DNA of 64,000 bases from an uncultured Aquimarina sp. (GTDB taxonomy: Bacteria > Bacteroidota > Bacteroidia > Flavobacteriales > Flavobacteriaceae). Position 1 is the stretch's first letter, and each line of letters opens with the position of its first letter. Made by a program: the position numbers and the translations under genes. Location: NCBI GenBank assembly GCA_947496355.1, contig CANMCO010000006.1:1-64000 (forward strand), given 5' to 3'. Positions 17,521 through 25,600 of this stretch are shown one piece after another. The notes under the pieces were generated by a model. The model was not told where the DNA came from and did no database searches. It saw only the letters and a program-made list of their open reading frames with translations.

Positions 17521-17651
17521 AAAAAAGAGTGCTCTCGCACTCTTTTTCTTCACACAAATCATCTTAATTTAGGGGCTTACTCTAAAATTAAAACTCACTC
17601 TTATTTAAAATCTTTCATCTTGGGGAAAATGAAAGGGCTAACTCCATTATT
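17521..17651 (-). ncRNA. Small RNA gene, copy 1 of 3
   Basis: About 130 nt, predicted start near 17651, end at 17521. Three hairpins in 5' to 3' order: CTTTCAT/ATGAAAG around a loop with TTTCCCCAAG; TTAATTTTAG/CTAAATTAA around a loop with AAGCCCC; and a terminator stem GAGTGC/GCACTC with a GAGA tetraloop and a T-run on the minus strand. All three elements recur in copies 2 and 3. The -7 box (17658-17665, TATATTTA) is present but no TTG lies at the expected -33 position, so this copy may be weaker. No ORF of note. Confidence 0.7.
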
Positions 17652-17846
17652 ATGATGTAAATATAAAACAAATAATTCGACTAAAAAAGAAAAAAATGGT
17701 TTTTATCTAAAAAAAATACATTTAATCTATAAAAAATAACTACAAATCATTTTTTTGTAAGTTTTTTACTACAAATTATCGAACACCATCATCCCTCATT
17801 TGACATCAAGCATCACACAAAAACAAATAAAAAACATTCCAAAATG

Positions 17847-17974
17847 AAAAAAGAGTGCTTTCGCACTCTTTTTCTTCACACAAATCATCTTAATTTAGGG
17901 GCTTACTCTAAAATTAAAACTCACTTTTATTAAAACTTTCATCTTGGGGGAAATGAAAGTGTTAAGTCATTTTT
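17847..17974 (-). ncRNA. Small RNA gene, copy 2 of 3
   Basis: About 128 nt, predicted start near 17974. It has the same three hairpins as copy 1. The first loop has five C (TTCCCCCAAG), the second hairpin is unchanged, and the terminator tetraloop is GAAA instead of GAGA, both of the GNRA class. A full promoter with a 19-nt spacer lies directly upstream on the minus strand. The transcript would run toward copy 1 and stop at its own terminator. Confidence 0.78.
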
Positions 17975-17980
17975 ACTTTG

Positions 17981-18010
17981 TAAAGATACATCTTTTTTTA
18001 GAACCACCAA
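17981..18010 (-). promoter_or_regulatory. Promoter of small RNA copy 2
   Basis: On the minus strand TTG (18008-18010), a 19-nt spacer, then TATCTTTA (17981-17988). Spacing and boxes fit the Bacteroidetes housekeeping consensus TTG-N19-TAnnTTTG except for the last base. Confidence 0.75.
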
Positions 18011-18136
18011 ACAAAAAGTGTATTTTATCTAAAAAAAGTGCTTTTTAACATTATAATGTACGTATAATATTCATTTTTGTAAGTTTTTTACTACAATTAC
18101 TATTTTATACAAGTAGCAATGAAATAATTACAAAAT

Positions 18137-18265
18137 AAAAAAGAGTGCTCTCGCACTCTTTTTCTTCACACAAATCATCTTAATTTAGGGGCTTACTCTA
18201 AAATTAAAACTCACTTTTATTAAAATCTTTCATCTTGGGGAGAATGAAAGCGTTAACTCATTATT
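18137..18265 (-). ncRNA. Small RNA gene, copy 3 of 3
   Basis: About 129 nt, predicted start near 18265. Hairpin 1 is CTTTCAT/ATGAAAG with loop TCTCCCCAAG, hairpin 2 is identical to the other copies, and the terminator has a GAGA loop and six T. It has a full promoter upstream. It is the copy nearest to, and divergent from, the ECF sigma operon. Rfam families known from flavobacteria (such as Flavo-1) were considered but cannot be tested here. Confidence 0.78.
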
Positions 18266-18271
18266 ACGATG

Positions 18272-18301
18272 TAAAGATACTATCTTTTTTTAATCTACCA
18301 A
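18272..18301 (-). promoter_or_regulatory. Promoter of small RNA copy 3
   Basis: On the minus strand TTG (18299-18301), a 19-nt spacer, then TATCTTTA (18272-18279). It has the same architecture as copy 2, although the spacer sequences differ, which supports selection on the boxes. Confidence 0.75.
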
Positions 18302-18489
18302 ACAAAAAGCGTATTTTATCTATAAAAAAAGTAAATAACCTTAAATTTTAACATTTATTCTTACAAATTCCTACAAATATATCGTTTTCAAATTTATTAT
18401 TTACAGAATTAAACCTTTTTTATGTACATTAGTCATATAGGTAAGTTTTTAGAAAATATAATCCTAAATACATAAAACAAGTATTACTT

Positions 18490-19038
18490 TTGAATATTCA
18501 AGAAGAAGAACGCCTACTCATCTCTTTGCAAAATGATAAAGATATCAACGCGGCATTTAGTCAATTAGTTAAACTATATAAGCAGCGACTTTATTGGCAT
18601 ATACGTAATATGGTAAAAAATCATGATGATGCAGATGATATATTGCAAAATGTATTTATTAAGGTGTACAAAAACATCAAAAAATTTAAAGGAGATAGTA
18701 AATTATACTCCTGGTTATATCGTATTGCCACCAACGAATCAATTACCTTTCTTAACCAAAAATCAAAGAAATATAATATTAGTAATGAAGAACTAAGTCA
18801 AAAACTAATACAAAACCTAGAGGCAGATGTTTATTTTGAAGGGGATGAAATGCAGTTAAAATTACAAAAAGCAATAGCGCTACTACCCCAAAAACAACAG
18901 CAAGTATTTAATATGAAATATTTTCAGGAATTAAAATATAGAGAAATCTCTGAAATTTTAGAAACCAGTGAAGGCTCATTAAAAGCCTCATACCATTTAG
19001 CTTCTAAAAAAATTGAAGAGTTTTTAAAGGAGGGTTAA
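18490..19038 (+). CDS. ECF-type RNA polymerase sigma factor
   Basis: A 182-aa sigma factor of the extracytoplasmic-function group. Region 2 covers about residues 20-90 (NHDDADDILQNVFIKVYKNI, then SWLYRIATNE) and region 4 about 120-178, with the HTH YREISEILETSEGSLKASYH. The start is TTG at 18490, giving MNIQEEERLL, which fits the family; no ATG is placed well. It is the first gene of a three-gene operon with a membrane anti-sigma protein and a periplasmic sensor. The small RNA array is divergent from it. Confidence 0.9.
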   Translation: MNIQEEERLLISLQNDKDINAAFSQLVKLYKQRLYWHIRNMVKNHDDADDILQNVFIKVYKNIKKFKGDSKLYSWLYRIATNESITFLNQKSKKYNISNEELSQKLIQNLEADVYFEGDEMQLKLQKAIALLPQKQQQVFNMKYFQELKYREISEILETSEGSLKASYHLASKKIEEFLKEG

Positions 19039-19069
19039 ACCTTTTTATCATTAAATAGTCATAATTATA

Positions 19070-19597
19070 GTGAAAGAAAAGAATCTACATAAAAATAAAA
19101 GCGGTTTCACAGTGCCCAAGGACTATTTTGACAGTTTTGAAAATAAACTATCAGAAAAGCTATCCCTTAATCTCGAAAAAGAAGGCTTAACTAATAACTC
19201 TGATACAGGGTTTAAAGTTCCTGAAGATTATTTTGATACCTTGCAGGACAGTATCATACAAAAAATAAACCCAAAAGAATCAAAAGGAAAAGTTGTTTCT
19301 TTAATTACCCGAAAGAATCTTTTATACTTCTCTGGTATTGCAGCAATGATTGCTATAGTAATTTCGTTATCGATTAATAAAGAGTCTGAATTGAACTTTG
19401 ATGATATTCAAATTGCAGACATACATACCTATTTTAGTGAAGGTAATATTGAGTTAAGTAGTTCTGAAATGTTTGCATTATTAGGAGAAGAAACCGATTA
19501 CGTAGAAACTTTTGAAAACGAATTAATAAGTGATGAAGTCTTACTAGATTATCTGTCTGAAGAAGATCTGGAGGGTGAGATTATATTTACAGAATAA
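19070..19597 (+). CDS. Membrane anti-sigma-like protein
   Basis: A 175-aa protein encoded 31 bp after the sigma gene, starting with GTG. The N-terminal cytoplasmic part has two copies of the motif GF-VP-DYFD (SGFTVPKDYFDSFENKL and TGFKVPEDYFDTLQDSI), residues about 12-65, followed by one membrane helix (LLYFSGIAAMIAIVISLSI) and an acidic periplasmic tail. The arrangement is that of flavobacterial anti-sigma partners, where the N-terminus holds the sigma factor. Assignment rests on position and topology; no classic zinc anti-sigma motif is present. Confidence 0.7.
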   Translation: MKEKNLHKNKSGFTVPKDYFDSFENKLSEKLSLNLEKEGLTNNSDTGFKVPEDYFDTLQDSIIQKINPKESKGKVVSLITRKNLLYFSGIAAMIAIVISLSINKESELNFDDIQIADIHTYFSEGNIELSSSEMFALLGEETDYVETFENELISDEVLLDYLSEEDLEGEIIFTE

Positions 19598-19604
19598 AAT
19601 ACAT

Positions 19605-20051
19605 ATGAAAAAGATACTACTACTATATATTGTTTTTATCTCTATGAGTGCCGTTGCTCAAAATGGCCCAAGAGAAAGAATGAAAGCATTTAAAATTGCA
19701 TATATTACAGAAAAACTAAACCTGAGTAGCAAAGAAGCTCAACAATTTTGGCCTGTTTATAATACTCATGAAGAAACAGTTGAAAAACTGAAAGCGCAAG
19801 AACGCAGGTTGATAAAAGGTTTGAAAGATGCAAATAATGGTCCTGAAGGTTTAAGCGACAAACAAGCTGGAAATTTTCTAGATGACTATTTACGTATGGA
19901 AGAACAGAAGTCGCAGGCCAAGAAAAAACTTATCTCAGATTTGAAACAAATTATGTCCAATAAAAAAATCTTAAGGCTTATAAAGGCAGAGTCTGATTTT
20001 AATAAACGTATCCTCGAAAAAATAAGAGAACGAAGAAATAATAGAAACTAA
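19605..20051 (+). CDS. Periplasmic Spy/CpxP-like sensor of the ECF sigma system
   Basis: The start is MKKILLLYIVFISMSAVAQN at 19605, a clear signal peptide; an upstream ATG inside the previous gene is not used. The mature 130 aa are helical and charged, with LNLSSKEAQQFWPVYNTHEE, the motif of small flavobacterial proteins annotated as sensors of ECF sigma factors and related in style to Spy/CpxP (LTxxQ-type repeats). It would report envelope state to the anti-sigma protein. It is the third gene of the operon, ended by a strong terminator. Confidence 0.75.
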   Translation: MKKILLLYIVFISMSAVAQNGPRERMKAFKIAYITEKLNLSSKEAQQFWPVYNTHEETVEKLKAQERRLIKGLKDANNGPEGLSDKQAGNFLDDYLRMEEQKSQAKKKLISDLKQIMSNKKILRLIKAESDFNKRILEKIRERRNNRN

Positions 20052-20068
20052 CAATAGATATCCGAATT

Positions 20069-20098
20069 TAAAAAGTGATCGCACGATCACTTTTTTTA
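20069..20098 (+). terminator. Intrinsic terminator of the sigma operon
   Basis: Arms AAAAGTGATCG (20071-20081) and CGATCACTTTT (20084-20094) with a 2-base gap and seven T. The T-run overlaps the stop codon of the convergent lipoprotein gene. Confidence 0.9.
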
Positions 20099-21160
20099 CT
20101 TAAAGGCAATTTGTGCAATTCTCCCCTTCCCTGCTGCTATTGCTGTACTATCATTTATAAATCTTAAGGTATAAAATCCTTCTTTACTGACTTCTTTCCA
20201 GTTTCTACCATAATCATTTGAAATCGATATCCCTGTAAAACCTACCACAACCATCTCTTTCCCTCCACTATTTGGAACATAACGAACACAACTTTTATAT
20301 CCCGGTCCATTATTATTAGAAATTAGTCGCCACGTTTTTCCTCCATCCTCAGTTATAGCTTTGTTATTCACATTACTATCAGGTTGCGTATAATCACCTC
20401 CATAAATAATTCCATTATTTTGATCATAGAAATGCATAGCATAGGCACCAGTGGTCGGCTTTCCTTGCAAAATAGGGGTATTAAAAACCTCCCATGTCAT
20501 TCCTTTGTCTGGTGAATAGAAAACCCTGGATTTCATTCCTCCAGATACAATCCAAGTATGATCACCAACAATCGAGATATTACCATTGCTTGCAGCAAAA
20601 GCAGCTTCTCCTTCAAAAGTACTCGGAAGCTTCTTGCATGAAACTTTATTCCATGTTTCTCCAGCATCTCGTGTAATAAGTATTGACAAGCAATCATCAG
20701 TTGGGTCCCCCATGACTATGCCTTCGTTGTCATTCCAAAAAGCTATGGCATCATAAAAAACTTTCTCATGTGACTCGGTATATACAATTTTCTCTTCTCC
20801 ATTTTTCAGGTTAACCTTCCTTAATCTCGCTGGAGAACCAATACCAAGACTAAAGAAACAGTTATTAGCAAACACTACAGCACGCTGTTCGGCTATCCAA
20901 TTATTGTGTTCTTGCATCGAGTCTGTCACTTCAAAATTAACAAGGTCCTTTTTATTTGTATTAAGGTTAATAAAACCATATCCTTTATTAAATCCAAAAC
21001 CTAATAAGGTATCATTATATATATCAATGGCTCTTACGCTAATAGAATCTATATAAATCGTTTCAATTTCAACTTTAGAAAAATTATGGTTCACAATCTT
21101 ATCCTCTGGATTACAGCAGATACAGATTATAACTAACAGTGGTATGACAATTAATCTCAT
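20096..21160 (-). CDS. Lipoprotein with BNR/YCF48-like beta-propeller repeats
   Basis: A 354-aa lipoprotein; the start is taken at MRLIVIPLLVIICICCNPED (signal and lipobox), 44 codons inside the longest ORF. The body has repeated blades of the Asp-box type, such as ITRDAGETWNKV, SPDKGMTWEV, TEDGGKTWRLI and SNDYGRNWKEV, typical of sialidase-like/YCF48 propellers. Related flavobacterial proteins are often annotated as oxidoreductase or photosystem assembly-like, without real evidence; I call only the fold. It is divergent from the rsmB-like gene. Confidence 0.8.
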   Translation of the reverse strand: MRLIVIPLLVIICICCNPEDKIVNHNFSKVEIETIYIDSISVRAIDIYNDTLLGFGFNKGYGFINLNTNKKDLVNFEVTDSMQEHNNWIAEQRAVVFANNCFFSLGIGSPARLRKVNLKNGEEKIVYTESHEKVFYDAIAFWNDNEGIVMGDPTDDCLSILITRDAGETWNKVSCKKLPSTFEGEAAFAASNGNISIVGDHTWIVSGGMKSRVFYSPDKGMTWEVFNTPILQGKPTTGAYAMHFYDQNNGIIYGGDYTQPDSNVNNKAITEDGGKTWRLISNNNGPGYKSCVRYVPNSGGKEMVVVGFTGISISNDYGRNWKEVSKEGFYTLRFINDSTAIAAGKGRIAQIAFK

Positions 21161-21184
21161 TCTTAAAATTATACTCAAATATAA

Positions 21185-21213
21185 TTGTATTTGATTACAA
21201 AGGTCTACCTTTG
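21185..21213 (+). promoter_or_regulatory. Promoter of the RsmB-like gene
   Basis: TTG (21185-21187), an 18-nt spacer, then TACCTTTG (21206-21213), with the ATG 20 bases downstream. Confidence 0.75.
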
Positions 21214-21233
21214 CAGACCTTAAAAAAAATACA

Positions 21234-22448
21234 ATGCGCTTACATAGAAACCTTGTCTTTGCTGTTATAGATGGATTGAATGAAATATTCAATGAAGGAG
21301 CTTATGCAGATAAAGTTGTACAAAAACTATTGAAACGAGATAAAAGATGGGGATCTCGAGACCGTAGTTTTGTTGCAGAAACGGTATATGAGATAGTACG
21401 GTGGAAAAGATTGTATGCAGAAATAGCTGAAGTTAAAGATCCTTTTTCCAGAGAAAACTTATGGAGGATTTTTGCAGTCTGGGCTACATTACGAGGAATT
21501 ACCCTACCCGATTGGAAACAAATTGCCCCTACTCCTACTCGACGTATTAAAGGACGGTTTGATGAATTAAGTAAAACTAGAAAGTATAAAGAGTCAATCC
21601 CCGATTGGATGGATGAGCTTGGAGAAAAAGAACTTGGTGCAAAATGGGATAAAGAAATTAATGCATTAAACCAACAAGCACCTGTTGTTCTAAGAGCAAA
21701 TACATTAAAAATATCTCGAGATAAGCTAAGAGGTAAGCTCGAAGATGAAAATATTGATACCGAATTTATTAAAGGATATCCAGATGCCTTACAACTTGTA
21801 GAGCGAACTAATGTTTTTAGTACTGAAGCTTTTAAAGGTGGGTTATTTGAAGTTCAAGATGCGTCTTCACAATTGGTAGCCGATTTTCTAGATGTACAAC
21901 CAGGGCAACGTGTCGTAGATACTTGTGCCGGTGCAGGAGGTAAAACACTTCACCTCGCTGCCTTAATGCAAAACAAAGGGCAGATTGTCGCAATGGACAT
22001 TTATGAAAACAAACTTAAAGAATTAAAAAGAAGAGCCCGCAGAGCAGGTGCGCATAATGTAGAGCCAAGAGTAATTGCAAGCACAAAAGACATCAAAAAA
22101 CTTTACAGCAAAGCAGATCGTGTCTTGATTGATGCGCCTTGTAGTGGTTTAGGTGTATTAAGTCGTAATCCAGATGCTAAATGGAAACTACAGCCAGAAT
22201 TTCTAGATAAAATACGCACTACACAATCAGAAATACTAGAAAATTATTCTAAAATGGTAAAACCAGGCGGAAAATTGGTTTATGCTACTTGTTCTATTCT
22301 TCCTTCCGAAAATCAAGATCAGGTGAAAAAATTCCTTTCTACAGAAATCGGAAATGGTTTTACAATGATCAAAGACAAAAAAATATTATCCCATCAATCA
22401 GGCTATGATGGTTTCTATATGGCGCTACTAGAAAAAAAGGCTGAATAG
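21234..22448 (+). CDS. RsmB/NOP2-type rRNA cytosine-C5 methyltransferase
   Basis: A 404-aa SAM-dependent RNA m5C methyltransferase. The N-terminal NusB-like helical part (residues about 1-130) is followed by the catalytic Rossmann domain: VVDTCAGAGGKTLHLAALM binds SAM, DAPCSGLGVLSRNPD carries one active cysteine and YATCSILPSENQDQV the second. Such enzymes modify 16S rRNA (RsmB type, C967 in E. coli); the site here is not proven. A good promoter lies just upstream, in the region divergent from the lipoprotein gene. Confidence 0.88.
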   Translation: MRLHRNLVFAVIDGLNEIFNEGAYADKVVQKLLKRDKRWGSRDRSFVAETVYEIVRWKRLYAEIAEVKDPFSRENLWRIFAVWATLRGITLPDWKQIAPTPTRRIKGRFDELSKTRKYKESIPDWMDELGEKELGAKWDKEINALNQQAPVVLRANTLKISRDKLRGKLEDENIDTEFIKGYPDALQLVERTNVFSTEAFKGGLFEVQDASSQLVADFLDVQPGQRVVDTCAGAGGKTLHLAALMQNKGQIVAMDIYENKLKELKRRARRAGAHNVEPRVIASTKDIKKLYSKADRVLIDAPCSGLGVLSRNPDAKWKLQPEFLDKIRTTQSEILENYSKMVKPGGKLVYATCSILPSENQDQVKKFLSTEIGNGFTMIKDKKILSHQSGYDGFYMALLEKKAE

Positions 22449-22585
22449 ATAACTGTTTATCTTTTTTCTCTAATTTATAGAAGTAGTCACTCTTTAATAT
22501 TTAATCTGAATATCATTGTTCAAAATTTGGTGGATAACTCTAATATTGAATTCTAGTTTTATGCAAAACTTTACATAGAAAATAG

Positions 22586-22593
22586 TAAATTTG
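22586..22593 (+). promoter_or_regulatory. Promoter -7 box of purL
   Basis: TAAATTTG fits TAnnTTTG and lies 33 bases before the start chosen for purL; the longer ORF start at 22591 falls inside this box. No clear TTG at -33. Confidence 0.55.
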
Positions 22594-22626
22594 CTGCTTG
22601 TTCAATACAACACAATTATCCACAAA

Positions 22627-25600
22627 ATGATTCATTTCTTCGGAAACCAAAACGAGAAAGTATTTGCTGTTCAAACTGCTAATGAAATCTCACCTGAAAA
22701 CATTAAAAAACTTGTCTGGTTATTTGGCAACCAACCTATACTCTCTACGGCGTCTATTGACGCTTTTTTTGTTGGTCCCCGGGCAGCAATGATTACTCCA
22801 TGGAGTACCAATGCTGTAGAAATCACTCAAAATATGGGTATTGAGGGAATCATTCGTATAGAGGAGTTTAAAGTAGTTTCAAAAGAGTTTTCGGGTTTTG
22901 ACCCAATGCTTTCCCAAAAGTATGATGGGTTGGATCAAGATATTTATACTATTAATATTGAGCCAGAACCTATTTTGGAAATTGATGATATTTCAGCATA
23001 TAATGCTAGTGAAGGACTAGCGCTTAATGATGAGGAAATTGAATACCTAGAAGGCGTAAGTAAGAAAATAGGAAGAAAACTTACCGATTCAGAGGTTTTT
23101 GGTTTTTCGCAAGTGAATTCTGAACACTGTCGTCATAAAATATTTAACGGCACGTTCATAATTGATGGTGAAGAACAACCTACTTCGCTTTTCAAATTGA
23201 TTAAAAAAACTTCAGAAACAAATCCAAACGATATTGTTTCTGCATACAAAGATAATGTTGCCTTTATAAAAGGGCCAAAAGTCACTCAATTTGCGCCAAA
23301 AACCGCAGATAAACCTGACTTTTATCAAGAAAAAGAATTTAATAGTGTGATTTCTCTTAAAGCAGAAACTCACAATTTCCCAACTACTGTAGAGCCATTT
23401 AATGGAGCTGCGACAGGCTCTGGAGGAGAAATAAGAGATCGCCTAGCAGGAGGAAAAGGCTCTCTGCCATTGGCTGGGACTGCGGTTTATATGACTTCGT
23501 ATTCCAGGCTAGAAGAAAATCGTCCCTGGGAACAAGCAATGAATGAAAGAGAATGGCTATATCAAACACCAATTGATATCTTAATAAAAGCCTCAAACGG
23601 AGCTTCGGATTTTGGAAACAAATTTGGGCAGCCACTAATTGTAGGTTCTGTACTTACATTTGAACATCAGGAAGAGCACTTCGACAAGCTCAGCAGTACA
23701 CCTCGTAAACTTGGTTTTGACAAAGTAATTATGCAAGCTGGTGGTATTGGTTATGGTAAAGCTGAACAAGCTATCAAAGCCATACCAGAAACTGGTGACA
23801 AAATTGTGATCCTTGGAGGTGAAAATTACCGCATTGGTATGGGTGGTGCTGCAGTATCTTCAGCAGATACAGGAGAATTTAGTAGCGGCATCGAATTGAA
23901 TGCTATACAACGTTCTAATCCAGAAATGCAAAAACGTGCTGCCAATGCCATTCGTGGTATGGTAGAAAGTGAAGAAAACACTATCGTTTCTATTCATGAT
24001 CATGGTGCAGGAGGACATTTAAATTGTCTTTCAGAATTAGTTGAAGAAACAGGTGGGAAAATTGATCTGGATAAACTACCAGTTGGTGACCCAACACTTT
24101 CTGCAAAAGAAATAATAGGTAACGAGTCCCAGGAACGTATGGGTTTGGTTATAGGACCTAAAGACATCGACACTCTAGAACGTATCGCAGAACGTGAGCG
24201 TTCCCCTATGTACCAGGTTGGTGATGTTTCGGGAGATCATCGTTTTGCTTTTACATCCAAAACCAAAGGTGATACACCAATGGATTTGGCACTAGAAGAC
24301 ATGTTTGGTAGTTCTCCTAAAACAATCATGAAAGATATTACTATAGATCGAAATTATAGTGAGATTACATATAATACAAACAATTTCCAAAGCTATTTGG
24401 AGCAAGTTTTACAATTAGAAGCAGTGGCATGTAAAGATTGGTTAACAAATAAAGTTGATCGATGTGTTGGCGGAAAAGTTGCAAAACAACAATGTGTTGG
24501 ACCTTTACAATTGCCTCTAAATAATTGCGGGGTAATGGCTCTTGACTATAATGGTAAAGAAGGTATCGCAACAAGCATTGGCCACTCCCCCATTTCTGGA
24601 CTAATTAATCCAGAAGCAGGAAGTAAAAACTCAATAGCAGAAGCATTAACTAATATTATTTGGGCACCTCTTAAGGATGGTCTTAATTCTGTTTCATTAT
24701 CTGCTAATTGGATGTGGCCCTGTAAAAATGAAGGGGAAGATGCCAGACTATACAAAGCTGTACAGGCAATTTCTGAATTTGCAATTGACTTAGGAATTAA
24801 TGTACCTACGGGTAAAGATTCTTTGTCGATGAAACAAAAATATCCTAATGATGAAGTAATAGCTCCGGGAACCGTTATTATTTCTGCTGCCGGAAATTGT
24901 GATGATATTAGTAAAGTTGTAGAACCAGTGCTCCAAAAAAATGGGGGGAACATCTATTATATTAATCTTTCAAAAGATAAGCACCAATTAGGAGGTTCTT
25001 CATTTGCTCAAATTGTTAATAAAATTGGTTCTGAAGCACCAAATATTAAAGATGCAGCGAGTTTTAAGAAGACATTTGATGTAATTCAGAACTTAATTCG
25101 GGATAACAAAATTGTAGCTGGTCATGATATCGCTTCAGGTGGTTTGATTACTACTTTACTAGAACTATGTTTTGCAGATGTTAATATTGGTGCAGAACTT
25201 GATCTCACAGGTATTAATGAATCAGATTCAGTAAAGTTATTATTTGCCGAAAACGCCGGAATTGTAATTCAAAGCTCTTTGAATTCTAATATTGAATCGG
25301 TGTTTTCAAAAAATGGTATTGAATTTTTCAATATCGGAAAAGCAAAAGAAGGCGAATCTTTACATATAAAGAATGCAGATGATTCCTTTACACTAAATAT
25401 TGCAGCCTTAAGAAATACCTGGTACAAAACATCATTCTTACTAGATCAAAAACAAACTGCAAATAATCTTGCAAAAGATAGGTTTGAAAATTTTAAGAAA
25501 CAACCGCTTAAATATGAATTCCCTATTCATTTTATGGGAAGAAAACCTATCATAAATACTTCTAAGCCTAGGCCAAAGGCAGCTATTATACGTGAAAAAG

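Larger units (their letters stand above)
17521..18380 (-). repeat. Three direct repeats containing the small RNA genes
   Basis: Units begin at 17521, 17847 and 18137 (326 and 290 bases apart). Similarity is strongest over the transcribed part and continues past the promoter (ACAAAAAG, GTATTTTATCTA; TTTTTGTAAGTTTTTTACTA in units 1 and 2), then fades in AT-rich spacers. It fills nearly the whole 996-bp gap between the ABC exporter and the sigma factor; I see no ORF in it. Confidence 0.85.

Noticed and set aside
17521..18380. CRISPR-like or satellite repeat array
   Set aside because: Units are 290-326 bp with only three copies, unequal spacing, promoters and terminators inside, and no cas genes; a small RNA array explains them better.
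24546..24953. 135-aa ORF antisense to purL
   Set aside because: purL is continuous and fully conserved across this part; the ORF shows no independent features.
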